DNA of 64,000 bases. It comes from Caldilineaceae bacterium (lineage in GTDB: Bacteria > Chloroflexota > Anaerolineae > Caldilineales > Caldilineaceae). This document shows, piece by piece, positions 35,503 to 44,060 of this stretch. Numbering within the stretch: position 1 is the stretch's first letter; each line of letters begins with the position of its first letter. Below the pieces are notes generated by a model. That model was not told the DNA's origin, made no database searches, and saw only the letters and a program-made list of their open reading frames with translations. The stretch is from positions 42,021-106,020 of the forward strand of contig JALHQH010000042.1 of NCBI GenBank assembly GCA_022842065.1, in the 5' to 3' direction. The position numbers were made by a program, and so were the translations under genes.

Positions 35503-36108
35503 TCAACTGCGATTGAGTGGACGTAGATAAAGATACCAATAGCGCGCTGGCGGGAAAAATGGCTGTAATCGTTCATCCCAGAGAAAAGGTGAGGCGACGG
35601 CCAACAGCCGGATCCGCTCATCAATTCGCTGCAGTGTGCGTTGTAACTCTTCCGGCAGCTGATAGTCGATTTCTTTGAGTGCCTCTTCGATCCGTTGGCG
35701 ATTGCGCATCTCAAACGGAAACTCAACATGACAACGTTGGCGGTCGGCCAGACAATCATCGAGAAACCAACGCAGGCTATCAAGGCGGGCCTTGATCTCA
35801 CGCAGTAAGCGGGCATGAAACCTGGTACGCAGGCTGTAAATGGTGCGTGTAACCCGCTGCTGTAGGTCATCAACTTGCTGTTGCAGCGCCGGGGCCAAAG
35901 TAGGCCGCTCAGCCTGTAACCGGTACAGACGCGTCAAAAGGTCGGCCCCCGTCATCTGTAGATTAGGGGTTCTGATAGGGAAGGGCACCGCGATCGTTCG
36001 GTAGAGATCATCATTAATAATATATTCTTCCAATTCATCAGCCATAATCCCGGCGATCACCAGATCGGTGGCCGGCTCTTCGGCCATTACATAGCTTGTT
36101 TTTGCCAC
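35503..36108 (-). CDS. Uncharacterised helical cytoplasmic protein
   Basis: I do not recognise this 201-residue protein. It has no signal peptide or membrane span. Residues ~70-165 are strongly helical and charged (Q-Q-Q-V-D-D-L-Q-Q-R, L-R-E-I-K-A-R-L-D and later L-P-E-E-L-Q-R-T-L-Q-R-I-D-E-R-I), likely forming a coiled coil or helical bundle. An acidic N-terminal part contains M-A-D-E-L-E-E-Y-I, and the C-terminus is aromatic (Y-W-Y-L-Y-L-R-P-L). The composition and ribosome-binding context (AAGGAGTAGCG before the start) indicate a genuine gene. It may be transcribed after dtd, 90 bases upstream on the same strand. Confidence 0.7.
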   Translation of the reverse strand: MAKTSYVMAEEPATDLVIAGIMADELEEYIINDDLYRTIAVPFPIRTPNLQMTGADLLTRLYRLQAERPTLAPALQQQVDDLQQRVTRTIYSLRTRFHARLLREIKARLDSLRWFLDDCLADRQRCHVEFPFEMRNRQRIEEALKEIDYQLPEELQRTLQRIDERIRLLAVASPFLWDERLQPFFPPARYWYLYLRPLNRS

Positions 36109-36198
36109 AGCGCTACTCCTTATTCTAAATTAAACTTGTGCGCTTGCACTGCGTGTAATGTCTCACCTCGTTGCGGTTGATGTCGACGATCAACGCGT

Positions 36199-36654
36199 TT
36201 AGGTCCCCAACAGTTGCGCGGTGTCTAGCCACAAGGTCACCGGGCCATCGTTGACCAAGTGGACCGCCATGTGTGCTTGAAAGACGCCGCGCTGTACCCC
36301 AATCCCTTCCGCGGCGAGCAGGGTACAAAAGCGTTCATACAGTGGTGCGGCCTGTTCGGGGCGCGCTGCCTCTATAAAGCTGGGGCGTCGCCCTTTGCGC
36401 ACATCGCCATAAAGTGTAAATTGGCTCACCACCAAGGCTGCACCGCCCACGTCGGTCAAGCCTAAATTCATTTTTCCTTCATTATCCTCAAAGAGGCGCA
36501 GACCAGCAACCTTACGCACAAGATAAGCGACCTCATTTTCACCGTCGGCTTGGGTAATGCCCAGCAAAATCAAAAAGCCGCGGTCAATGGCGCCGACGAC
36601 TTCACCAGCCACAGCCACACTGGCTTGACTAACGCGTTGCACAACAGCACGCAT
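36199..36654 (-). CDS. dtd: D-aminoacyl-tRNA deacylase
   Basis: The 151-residue protein is full-length Dtd, which hydrolyses D-aminoacyl-tRNAs and mischarged Gly-tRNA-Ala. The start M-R-A-V-V-Q-R-V, the S-Q-F-T-L-Y-G-D motif near residue 77 and the N-x-G-P-V-T motif (N-D-G-P-V-T) near 136, which forms the cross-subunit Gly-cisPro active site with S-Q-F-T, are all present. K-G-R-R-P-S-F near 87 matches the family. A family C repeat lies immediately upstream of its ATG, with AAAGGTGATC as ribosome-binding site. Confidence 0.95.
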   Translation of the reverse strand: MRAVVQRVSQASVAVAGEVVGAIDRGFLILLGITQADGENEVAYLVRKVAGLRLFEDNEGKMNLGLTDVGGAALVVSQFTLYGDVRKGRRPSFIEAARPEQAAPLYERFCTLLAAEGIGVQRGVFQAHMAVHLVNDGPVTLWLDTAQLLGT

Positions 36655-36684
36655 AGATCACCTTTAGGAAATTATAACGACCAA

Positions 36685-36822
36685 GCCACCCCCTCCTAAC
36701 CTCCCCCTGGTAAGGGGAGGAACGGTATCGGGGTCAACTGTTCCCTCCCTTAGCAGGGAAGCGCGCCTAGGAGCGCTTCCAATGGGTTCCTGCTTCTAGG
36801 CGCGGGTGGGGTTAGTCATTAC
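36685..36822. repeat. Family C palindromic repeat, copy 2, with nested 43-bp hairpin
   Basis: CACCCCCTCCTAACCTCCCC on the left pairs with the GGGTGGGG end on the right. Inside the right half, 36762-36804 is a 43-bp hairpin with perfect 9-bp ends CGCGCCTAG/CTAGGCGCG. The same 43-bp insert, at another place, occurs in the copy at 47688. Confidence 0.8.
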
Positions 36823-36945
36823 AGAAAATTTATATCTGTAAAGCTATACACTTTAGGTCACTTTGCCCAAAGTAGCTTAGCCATTATTCTGATTTAACCT
36901 TGCATCGGGACAGGATGACACGCTGAAATTAGCAAGGTCATCGTA

Positions 36946-37122
36946 TCATCTTGTCACACAGGCAAAACAAATTGGCATAGAGTTTATTATATTTGGGTAG
37001 CCAACATTTTGGGCCAAAGCCCGCCCAACCACAAAGGGGTGCTCAGCTTGGGGGGTGGAGGCAATGGTAGAATAGACCTGTTCTACACGCTCACGTAGGT
37101 AAGCGGCTCTGGTTGCATCCAT
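36946..37122 (-). pseudogene. Truncated N-terminal fragment of a SAM-dependent methyltransferase
   Basis: From the ATG at 37122 a 58-residue frame contains Y-S-T-I-A-S-T-P-Q-A-E-H-P-F and V-G-R-A-L-A-Q-N-V-G-Y-P, which matches the first ~45 residues of the ArsM-like methyltransferase group with S-x-x-A-x-x-x-x-x-x-x-x-F-x-x-G-x-x-x-A-x-x-x-G-Y. The SAM-binding motif and everything after it are missing; the frame runs into a family B repeat fragment (TGACAAGATGA) and stops. It starts six bases after the extended frame of the Lrp-like gene, so the two were once one operon. Confidence 0.6.
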
Positions 37123-37128
37123 GGCGGC

Positions 37129-37389
37129 TTACCGTTCGCCTGCTGCAGACCAGATGATCAAATTACTTTCTGTGTGTCGAACGCCCACGGCGTTCCCGAT
37201 GCCGTTGGCGACTCAATTGCCCAACGACCCCACATCCGGGCTTTCGACCAATGCCATGAGATCATAACGACCTGTGATGGCATAAACATGTTTGATGACT
37301 GAGCCGTCTAATTCCATCCCGGCCAATTCGGTGACCAATTCTTGGACGCGACCGGGTTCGGCTTCAATAAAGACAAAGGCTTGAATCAT
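37129..37389 (-). pseudogene. Lrp/AsnC ligand-binding (RAM) domain protein interrupted by in-frame TGA
   Basis: An ATG with AAGGAG upstream opens a frame beginning M-I-Q-A-F-V-F-I-E and continuing H-V-Y-A-I-T-G-R-Y-D-L-M-A-L-V-E, the stand-alone Lrp/AsnC C-terminal effector domain. TGA at 37213-37215 stops it after 58 residues, but the same frame continues with the expected last strand (G-V-R-H-T-E-S-N-L-I-I-W) to TAA at 37129, for 86 residues in all, the normal length of such single-domain proteins. The simplest reading is a nonsense mutation in a decaying gene; its neighbour is also broken. Confidence 0.75.
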
Positions 37390-37533
37390 TGCTGCGCTCC
37401 TTGTTGTGCTTTGTAAAATAGGTTTTTATCAATCTGATCAGGGACGCGGAGCGTCCATTCTGCCTTGCGCCGCAGAGCAGCGCAACGAGTTTGCTGCGGT
37501 AAATGCTTCACACGGAAGCAGGTGGGGCTATCC

Positions 37534-38319
37534 TCAGGTAAAGGTCATCAACTTGCTGCTGCCGGTACGGGCAATCTCGTCGATCTGCTGTTGAATGCGT
37601 TCGACCGAACTAACCAAAGGGAAAAGTTTGCGGCTGACCTGCATATCTGTATCAGTCGAAAGTGGGTGCCAGAAGATGCCATCCACATTTACCGTCACCT
37701 CCGGCATCAGATTGGTCAGATCCAGCTCGATGCCTTCCTTGGAATAACCGCGTTTGGCCAAGGGGCGAATAAAGTGATCTTCCTCAGGAATCCCCAACGT
37801 GTTATGAAAAGCACAGACCTCAGCCAGCCGGGCTGAATTGGCCGGCGTTTCGGTGGTACTAAGCCGGACGCGAAAACCACGTTCCTGCAGCAGACGGATA
37901 CCCTCGACCGTTTTTGCCCATGCCCCTTTACCGCGGTAGGCATCGTGATCAGCCGCCTTGCCGCCATCCAGACTTACTTGCACAATCAAGTTTTCATTGT
38001 TGATGGCGCAGAGTTGATCCAACCGTTTGCCTTGGAGCAACATGGCGTTGGTCAGGATTGTGGTCTTCACCCGCGCCGAGGCATAGGCGAGCATGGCATA
38101 GATGTCGTTGAGAATAAAGGGTTCGCCACCGGTAAAGAAGATGTCGCTAAAGCCCAGATCAACCGCCTCGTCGACCAAACGCGTGACATTCGCCAACCCT
38201 AACGCTCGGCGCGCCGTATTGGGGCTCGATTTCGCGACACAATAAGAGCAGCGTAGATTACAATCATAGTTGGTGTAGATCCAGAGTTTCCATAAAAAAG
38301 CCGGTGCGGCACAGGTCAC
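37534..38319 (-). CDS. Small radical SAM protein
   Basis: A GTG at 38319 is the only reasonable start, because an in-frame TAA lies 24 bases upstream. The 261-residue product has the radical SAM cluster motif C-N-L-R-C-S-Y-C at about residues 20-27 and the G-G-E-P-F SAM-binding motif near residue 62, on a partial TIM barrel. There is no SPASM or twitch cysteine cluster at the C-terminus, which makes it similar to short MoaA/NifB-related enzymes. Substrate unknown. The neighbouring downstream genes on the same strand are the broken Lrp-like and methyltransferase genes, so this may be the survivor of a former operon. Confidence 0.85.
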   Translation of the reverse strand: MTCAAPAFLWKLWIYTNYDCNLRCSYCVAKSSPNTARRALGLANVTRLVDEAVDLGFSDIFFTGGEPFILNDIYAMLAYASARVKTTILTNAMLLQGKRLDQLCAINNENLIVQVSLDGGKAADHDAYRGKGAWAKTVEGIRLLQERGFRVRLSTTETPANSARLAEVCAFHNTLGIPEEDHFIRPLAKRGYSKEGIELDLTNLMPEVTVNVDGIFWHPLSTDTDMQVSRKLFPLVSSVERIQQQIDEIARTGSSKLMTFT

Positions 38320-38457
38320 GTCCGAAACTTCGTTGCTGATGGCTTAGGGCGTCATATAACCTTTTTCCATGGTGGAAGCCGTTGCGTGCGCGACGACTCA
38401 GGTGTATCTGGATAGGCTCATTGAAGCCTATTCCGGTAGAAAGAAATGTAGTAGCTC

Positions 38458-39282
38458 CTACACTTCAGCGGTTGCTTTATCAGCCTGGTGCGTAAGCCAA
38501 GCTTGCGCGGTGGCGCGGATGAGATCCAGCGCGTCACGACTGCCATCCGCTTCGCCCTTTTCAAAATCCCCTTCAATCGTCCCCATTTGGTTGGTAACAT
38601 GGGCAAAACAGATAACCGGCTTACCGCGCGCCTGGGCAAAAGCATAGAGCGCGGCCGCTTCCATTTCTACTGCCCAAATCTCAGCCGCCTTTGCCGCATC
38701 GATTGCTGCGGCGGTCTCCCGAAAAGGGGCATCGGTCGTCCAGGTCGCGGCATTGTAAACGGCAAGGGATCCTGCGGCAAAAGCTGTCGTCAGTATAGCC
38801 AATAGTTCAGGCGCAAGTTGGGCATAGTCGGCTGGGGGCAAATAGTGATAGCTGGTTCCTTCATCGCGCAGGGCGTGGGTAATTAAGATAAAAAAGGGCG
38901 GTGCTGCGGTGGGTAAGATCTGGCCGGAAGAAGTGACACTGATTAATAGTTCGCAGCCGGCGGCAAAGAGTTCTTCGGCGACGAGCACCGCAAAGGCGGC
39001 CCCAACCGCACAGCCAACAATCCCATAGTGGATGCCGGCCACGGCAAAGGTGTAGAGTTGGGTATGGTAGCAGGCCCACGCCCCATGCAACTGGGCGCGC
39101 CCCGTCGCCACCAAGTTGCGCACAATATCGCCATCCGGGTCCAGCACACAGATCGCGGGGATCGGGTGCGCCGCTAGCCCTTTTTGCCGCCGGGCTTCGC
39201 GCAGCAAGTTCTCAGGAAGGAATTGTGACGGTTGCGCATAATGTTTGTGGCGTAAGATGGGTGGCAGGGTAGAATCATTCAC
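38458..39282 (-). CDS. Nucleoside phosphorylase (uridine phosphorylase-like)
   Basis: The 274-residue protein belongs to the PNP/UDP phosphorylase family that splits nucleosides with phosphate. The segment G-I-H-Y-G-I-V-G-C-A-V-G-A near residue 80, S-V-T-S-S-G-Q near 115, and W-A-V-E-M-E-A-A-A-L-Y near 205 (the substrate-binding Met-Glu pair) are visible. Y-H-Y-L-P-P near 143 suits the uridine-phosphorylase branch. Length is normal. It reads alone on the minus strand, with ~245 bases to the zwf stop upstream. Precise specificity (purine or pyrimidine) is not decided by what I can see. Confidence 0.82.
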   Translation of the reverse strand: MNDSTLPPILRHKHYAQPSQFLPENLLREARRQKGLAAHPIPAICVLDPDGDIVRNLVATGRAQLHGAWACYHTQLYTFAVAGIHYGIVGCAVGAAFAVLVAEELFAAGCELLISVTSSGQILPTAAPPFFILITHALRDEGTSYHYLPPADYAQLAPELLAILTTAFAAGSLAVYNAATWTTDAPFRETAAAIDAAKAAEIWAVEMEAAALYAFAQARGKPVICFAHVTNQMGTIEGDFEKGEADGSRDALDLIRATAQAWLTHQADKATAEV

Positions 39283-39403
39283 AAGACAGGTGCTTTCCGT
39301 GGGCTGCAGGTCAGTTAAGATACCAAATAATGAGCGCAGGATTGATTATATAATGATCCCAATTAATTCACGTAGTCAAAACTCATGTGAAAATCGTCGC
39401 ATA

Positions 39404-39435
39404 GTCGCGTGGTCCAGATGTCGCGACCACGCGAC
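39404..39435. repeat. Hairpin between zwf and the nucleoside phosphorylase gene
   Basis: Perfect 11-bp arms GTCGCGTGGTC (39404-39414) and GACCACGCGAC (39425-39435) with a 10-base loop. It may stop zwf transcription, but only a weak T-run follows on the minus strand. The rest of 39283-39528 shows no gene. Confidence 0.6.
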
Positions 39436-39528
39436 GACCTGACCACTTTTCATCGTTAATTGGTGCCGTGTCGACATGATGCCTGATAAGCACATCACAA
39501 GTATTTTTGACTGTGGCACTACGCAGTT

Positions 39529-40968
39529 TCAATCCTCAACGTACCAAGCCCGGCCACCATGCGCTAACAACGCATCCGCTTCTGCCGGTCCCCAACTCCC
39601 CCGTGCATAAGTCGCGAGGGGCGGGGCGTTCTCACTGGCCCATCCTTGCAACACTGGGTCGATCAGCCGCCAGGCATAGTCAATTTCGTCACTGCGGGCA
39701 AAGAGCGTGGCGTCACCGTTGAGCGCATCAAGGAGCAGCCGTTCATAGGCGTCGGGCAGCGGCTTGCCGGGAAAGGCTTCGTGATAGTGAAAGTGCATCT
39801 CTACTTTGCTCAGTTCCTGGGTCGTATCCGGCACTTTGGCATCGAAACCCAGATGGATGCCTTCATTGGGTTGGACCGAAATCGTCAACACATTGGGCGC
39901 GGCCGGTGGACCATCGAGCAGACGGAACATGTCGAGTGGTGGGCGTTTGAAGACAATGTTAATTTCCGACAGCTTGGCCGCCAAAGCTTTCCCAGAGCGC
40001 AAGTAAAAGGGCACCCCTTGCCAGCGCCAGTTATCTACCTGGAGTTTGAGCGCGGCAAAGGTCGGCGTCTGTGAGGCGGGGGCGACGCCCGGCGCTTGCC
40101 GATAATCCGTGTATTGGGCACGCACCGTGTTTTCCAGGCCAATCGGGCGGGTGGCGCTCAGCACTTTGACTTTCTCATTGCGCAAAGTCGTGGCGTTGGC
40201 CGGTGACGGCGGCTCCATGGCCACCAACGTAAAGAGTTGCAACAGGTGATTCTGAAACATATCGCGCAGCACCCCGGCACTATCATAGTAACCGGCGCGA
40301 TGGCCGACATCGACGGTTTCTGCGACCGTGATCTGGACATGATCGATATAATTACGATTCCAGAGCGGCTCGAAAATCGCATTGGCAAAGCGGAAAAACA
40401 TGATATTCTGCGCCGTCTCTTTGCCCAGATAATGATCGATCCGGTAGACTTGGCTCTCGTGCCAGGCACTGTGTACAACCTTGTTTAAGGCCAGCGCGGT
40501 CTCTAGATCATGGCCAAAGGGTTTTTCGATGACCAGATTGCGCCGGCCGTTGCTTTGATCCGCCAAGCCGGCTGCGCCCAAGTGGGTGGCAATCGGGCCA
40601 TAATACTCAGGACCGGTAGCCAGATAGTAGAGACGGTGTACCGGGCCAGCTTCTAAATCCTGCAAAAATTCGGCCAGACGGGCGTAATCGGCCGGGGTGT
40701 CCAGATCACCTTGGCAGTACTGGAGCATGGGCGCAAAGTCTTGCCAAAGGCCAGCCGCATAGTGGCCGCTGAACTGCTGCACCCCTTTATGCAGCAGGTC
40801 GCGAAAGGCGTCGTCGTCCCACGGACGGCGGGCAAAGCCGACAATACGCGTTTGTGCCGGTAGACGCCCCTTACGCAAGGAGTTGTAGAGCGCGGGGATT
40901 AGCTTGCGCTGCGTTAAATCGCCCGAAGCACCAAAGATGACAATCGTTGTTGGTAGATTGTGTTGCAT
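39529..40968 (-). CDS. zwf: Glucose-6-phosphate 1-dehydrogenase
   Basis: The 479-residue enzyme oxidises glucose 6-phosphate to 6-phosphogluconolactone in the oxidative pentose phosphate pathway. The nucleotide-binding start [20 protein letters not shown] near residue 148, and the active-site motif R-I-D-H-Y-L-G-K-E near 176 are canonical. Length is normal. Its ribosome-binding site is AGGTG. It follows gnd by 57 bases in the same direction, with a GTCCC-type palindrome in the gap, and so forms the last gene of a CBM48-gnd-zwf operon. Confidence 0.95.
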   Translation of the reverse strand: MQHNLPTTIVIFGASGDLTQRKLIPALYNSLRKGRLPAQTRIVGFARRPWDDDAFRDLLHKGVQQFSGHYAAGLWQDFAPMLQYCQGDLDTPADYARLAEFLQDLEAGPVHRLYYLATGPEYYGPIATHLGAAGLADQSNGRRNLVIEKPFGHDLETALALNKVVHSAWHESQVYRIDHYLGKETAQNIMFFRFANAIFEPLWNRNYIDHVQITVAETVDVGHRAGYYDSAGVLRDMFQNHLLQLFTLVAMEPPSPANATTLRNEKVKVLSATRPIGLENTVRAQYTDYRQAPGVAPASQTPTFAALKLQVDNWRWQGVPFYLRSGKALAAKLSEINIVFKRPPLDMFRLLDGPPAAPNVLTISVQPNEGIHLGFDAKVPDTTQELSKVEMHFHYHEAFPGKPLPDAYERLLLDALNGDATLFARSDEIDYAWRLIDPVLQGWASENAPPLATYARGSWGPAEADALLAHGGRAWYVED

Positions 40969-40986
40969 AAATCACCTAAATTCAGT

Positions 40987-41001
40987 TGTCCCGCTGGGAC
41001 A
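40987..41001. repeat. Family E 15-bp palindrome, copy 1
   Basis: TGTCCCGCTGGGACA, in the gnd-zwf intergenic gap. Similar copies are at 44995 and 49301. Confidence 0.6.
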
Positions 41002-41025
41002 TGAGGATTTGTTCGCCGCGTTGGA

Positions 41026-41943
41026 TCACCCACCACTGGCGACGGTTTTGATGGCATGGCCGCCAAATTGGTTGCGCATGGCCGCCAACAGTTTGTCCGA
41101 AAAGGGCGCTTCGTCGCGCGAGCGGAAGCGCCGTTGTAGTGACATGCTGATCACCGGAATCGATACCGCCAGATCGATGGCTTCCACCACGGTCCACCGT
41201 CCTTCGCCGGAATCGGTGACATAAGCCGCAATGCCATCTAGCTTGGGATTTTCTTTGAGGGCATCCGCGGTCAAGTCGAGCAGCCACGAGCGTACTACGC
41301 TGCCATGTCGCCAAATTTCGGCAATTTGCGGTAGATCCAGGTGTAGTTCATGCTTTTTTTGCATCAACTCAAACCCTTCGGCATAGGCTTGCATCAAGCC
41401 ATATTCAATGCCGTTATGCACCATCTTGACAAAGTGACCGGCACCGTACGGGCCAACATACCCCCAGCCTTTATCCGCGCCGGGGGCCAACGTGGCAAAA
41501 ATGGGATTAAGTTGTTCCACCACGGCTTGATCGCCGCCGACCATCATACTGTAGCCTTCCGTAATACCCCAGATACCGCCACTCGTGCCGACATCGACAA
41601 AATGGATCCCTCTTTCCTTGAGCAGGGCCGCACGGCGGATCGAATCCTTGTAGTTGCTGTTACCGCCATCGATGATCGTATCGCCCAGGGACAACTGTTC
41701 TGCCACCGCCAACATGGTCTGTTCCGTCGGCTCACCGGAGGGGACCATTAGCCAGACCGCGCGGGGGGTCGCTAATTGCTGGACAAGTTCAGCAAACGAA
41801 TGGGCGCCAATCGCGCCTTCCGCCGCTGCCTTTTGAACTGCGGCCCCATTGAGATCGTACACGACGATCCGATGGCCGCCCCGTAACAGGCGGCTCGTCA
41901 TGTTTGCGCCCATCTTGCCTAAACCAACCATTGCGAGTTCCAT
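41026..41943 (-). CDS. gnd: 6-phosphogluconate dehydrogenase, decarboxylating (short NAD-type)
   Basis: From the ATG at 41943, with AAGGAG eight bases upstream, the protein has 305 residues. This is the short form (~300 residues, YqeC/GntZ-like) rather than the ~470-residue Gnd. M-V-G-L-G-K-M-G-A-N-M near the start binds the cofactor, D-G-G-N-S-N-Y near residue 92 and D-V-G-T-S-G-G near 120 bind substrate, and H-N-G-I-E-Y-G near 180 carries the catalytic Asn and Glu. It oxidises 6-phosphogluconate to ribulose 5-phosphate. One base separates it from the CBM48 gene upstream, so the two are coupled. Confidence 0.93.
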   Translation of the reverse strand: MELAMVGLGKMGANMTSRLLRGGHRIVVYDLNGAAVQKAAAEGAIGAHSFAELVQQLATPRAVWLMVPSGEPTEQTMLAVAEQLSLGDTIIDGGNSNYKDSIRRAALLKERGIHFVDVGTSGGIWGITEGYSMMVGGDQAVVEQLNPIFATLAPGADKGWGYVGPYGAGHFVKMVHNGIEYGLMQAYAEGFELMQKKHELHLDLPQIAEIWRHGSVVRSWLLDLTADALKENPKLDGIAAYVTDSGEGRWTVVEAIDLAVSIPVISMSLQRRFRSRDEAPFSDKLLAAMRNQFGGHAIKTVASGG

Positions 41944-41944
41944 C

Positions 41945-42298
41945 TTACTGCTCCTTTTGATCACGTTGATCACGATACTGTTTAAAATGTGGATCGGTCA
42001 CCACGACAAAATTGTCAGTGCCATAGGGATTGATCACATAGGCATCGGCTTGACTATCATTCAGCCAGTGGTCATGGTCACGCAGATAACGAAATTGATA
42101 GGCGCGCCCTTGATCCAAATCGACGGTAATGGTCCACTGCCCGGCGCGCTCATCATGGTGGAAGGGGTGTGCTGTTCGCTGCCAATCATTGAAATCGCCG
42201 ACCAAATAGAGCGCCGCGGCCCAAAGGCCATTGGGCACGGTAAAGGTGACCCGCACCAGCGAACGACCATCGACGAGCAGAAAGCGTTTGTCAATCAT
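41945..42298 (-). CDS. Small CBM48 / isoamylase early-set domain protein in the pentose-phosphate operon
   Basis: The true start is the ATG at 42298, with a near-perfect AAGGAGGAAGG just upstream; the longer open frame reads through a family A repeat. The 117-residue protein is a single early-set domain with V-G-D-F-N-D-W-Q-R near residue 37, R-A-Y-Q-F-R-Y-L near 71 and W-L-N-D-S-Q-A-D-A-Y near 83, like the protein at 23878. Such domains bind alpha-glucans in AMPK beta and branching enzymes. It is the first gene of an operon with gnd and zwf, its stop one base before the gnd ATG, suggesting a link between glycogen and the oxidative pentose phosphate pathway. Confidence 0.8.
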   Translation of the reverse strand: MIDKRFLLVDGRSLVRVTFTVPNGLWAAALYLVGDFNDWQRTAHPFHHDERAGQWTITVDLDQGRAYQFRYLRDHDHWLNDSQADAYVINPYGTDNFVVVTDPHFKQYRDQRDQKEQ

Positions 42299-42309
42299 CC
42301 TTCCTCCTT

Positions 42310-42431
42310 GTGAAGCGTGAAACGTGATTCGTGAAACGTGATTCGTGAACTGCCCAGCGACGGCACAGGTAGCACGCATCACGTTTCACGTTTCACGTTT
42401 CACGCTTCACGCTTCACGTTTCACGCATCAC
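42310..42431. repeat. Family A short-unit repeat hairpin, copy 3
   Basis: Left arm of GTGAAGC/GTGAAAC/GTGATTC units and a longer right arm of the complementary CACGTTT/CACGCTT/CACGCAT units, separated by ~30 bases. It lies between the MerA-like gene stop and the CBM48 start. Confidence 0.85.
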
Positions 42432-42445
42432 AAATAGCCTAACTA

Positions 42446-44011
42446 CTATCTACGGTTCAACGCCAACCAGCCGCCGGATAACTTCTGCACGGTCGGGGTG
42501 AGCCGCGTGCGGTTGTAGAGGCCGGCCACGCGCGCAATCGCCTCGGCTTGGGTCGGGTAAGGATGGATCACTTCGCCGATGGTTTTCAGCCCAATCCCGG
42601 CCACCATCGCCAAGGTAATCTCGTTGATCATATCGCCGGCCTGGCGTGCCACAATCGTCGCGCCGAGAATTTCGTCCGTCCCCTTTTTGGTATGCACCTT
42701 GACAAAGCCCGCTTCCTCGCCGTCGGCCATGGCGCGGTCATTCTCATCGAAGTGGATGGTGTAGGTGTCGATGGCAAGCCCTTTGGCCGCGGCGTCATGC
42801 TCATAAATGCCGACGTGGGCAATCTCCGGATCGGTGTAGGTACACCAGGGCATCTTGAGATCGGTGATCTTCTTGCGCCCATAAAAGAGGGCATTCTGGA
42901 TTACGATTTTGGCGGCGGCGGCGGCGGCATGGGTAAATTTATACGCCATCGCCACATCACCCGCCGCGTAGATGCGCCCATTGCTGGTCTGCATATACTC
43001 GTTGACGATAATCCCGCGGCGTGGGTCAGTTTGCACCCCAACCTGATCAAGCCCCAAGTTTTCAATATTGGGCAGCCGGCCGGTTGCCACCAAAATTTCG
43101 TCCACGGCAATCGCCTCACCCCCTGCCGGACATTCATAGTGCAACAGCTTTTCGCCGTTCATGTGGGTCACTTGGGTCACCTGGCTGTTGAGCACCAGCT
43201 TAATGCCTTCACGCAAGAAGGTCGCTTGGACCACTTCGGCGGCGTCGGCATCCTCACGATTCAGAATGTGACCGGCATTGTGGAAGAGCGTCACGGCACT
43301 GCCCAGGCGCTGAAAGGCTTGCGCCAATTCACAGCCAATCGGCCCGCCGCCAATCACAGCCAGCCGCTTGGGTTGTTCCATCAGATTCCAGACAGTTTCG
43401 TTGGTCAGGAAGCCGGCCTCGTTCAAGCCGGGGATCGCCGGATGAAAGGGGCGCGAACCGGTGGCGATGACCGCCTTTTTGAACTTGATCTGTTCCCCAC
43501 CCACTTCCAGGGTATCGGCCCCGGTAAAACGGCCCTCCCCCAGAAAGACATCGACCCCGGCTTCGGTGTAGCGCCAGACTGAATCGACATGGCTGATGTC
43601 GGCCTGCACACGGCGAATGCGCTCCATTACCTGGTCAAAATGGACGGTGGCGCCATGACTTTCGATGCCGAATTTGTGCGCCATCATGATTTCGCCCATG
43701 CTCTTGGCCGAACGAATAATCGCTTTGGAGGGCACACAACCGACGTTCAAGCAGTCGCCCCCCATCATGTGTTTTTCAATCAAGGCCACCTTGCCACCCA
43801 GCCCCGCGGCCACAATCGCCGCTAATAGGCCGGCGGAGCCGCCACCGACCACCAACAAGTTGTAGACGGGGGCCGGTTTGGGGTTTGTCCAGTTGTCGGG
43901 GCGGGCATTGCCCAAACGGCGTAGATTATTTTCAGTCTTTGGCAGCGCATCGGCGATCGACGTTTCTGCCGTTGCCATTAACTCTGTTGTTTGCATTTCG
44001 CAATTCTCCAA
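42446..44011 (-). CDS. Mercuric-reductase/dihydrolipoamide-dehydrogenase-like FAD disulfide oxidoreductase
   Basis: The 521-residue protein is a class I pyridine nucleotide-disulfide oxidoreductase. V-V-G-G-G-S-A-G near residues 54-61 binds FAD, the redox pair is Cys87/Cys92 in C-L-N-V-G-C-V-P-S-K, G-G-G-P-I-G-C-E near 216 binds NAD(P)H, and H-P-Y-P-T-Q-A-E-A near 487 is the His-Glu active-site pair. It lacks the N-terminal metal-binding domain and the C-terminal vicinal cysteines of MerA, so mercury reduction is unlikely. It is encoded ~200 bases downstream of a VTT-domain membrane protein; this pairing (sometimes a fusion) is known in other bacteria, with unknown substrate. Confidence 0.88.
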   Translation of the reverse strand: MENCEMQTTELMATAETSIADALPKTENNLRRLGNARPDNWTNPKPAPVYNLLVVGGGSAGLLAAIVAAGLGGKVALIEKHMMGGDCLNVGCVPSKAIIRSAKSMGEIMMAHKFGIESHGATVHFDQVMERIRRVQADISHVDSVWRYTEAGVDVFLGEGRFTGADTLEVGGEQIKFKKAVIATGSRPFHPAIPGLNEAGFLTNETVWNLMEQPKRLAVIGGGPIGCELAQAFQRLGSAVTLFHNAGHILNREDADAAEVVQATFLREGIKLVLNSQVTQVTHMNGEKLLHYECPAGGEAIAVDEILVATGRLPNIENLGLDQVGVQTDPRRGIIVNEYMQTSNGRIYAAGDVAMAYKFTHAAAAAAKIVIQNALFYGRKKITDLKMPWCTYTDPEIAHVGIYEHDAAAKGLAIDTYTIHFDENDRAMADGEEAGFVKVHTKKGTDEILGATIVARQAGDMINEITLAMVAGIGLKTIGEVIHPYPTQAEAIARVAGLYNRTRLTPTVQKLSGGWLALNRR

Positions 44012-44060
44012 TGTGATAAACAGTTCATTGATTGACCAACCAGGGCACCGTTATTCTCCC

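Noticed and set aside
37213..37215. TGA as a selenocysteine or programmed recoding codon
   Set aside because: The position in Lrp/AsnC domains is not a redox site, no suitable hairpin was evident after it, and the adjacent gene is also broken, so decay is simpler.
42310..42431. CRISPR array
   Set aside because: Units are 7-8 bp without spacers and form an inverted arm; no cas gene is in the window. The same applies to 28304-28414.
42446..44011. Mercury resistance gene merA
   Set aside because: The N-terminal metal-binding domain and C-terminal cysteine pair of MerA are missing, and no mer genes accompany it.
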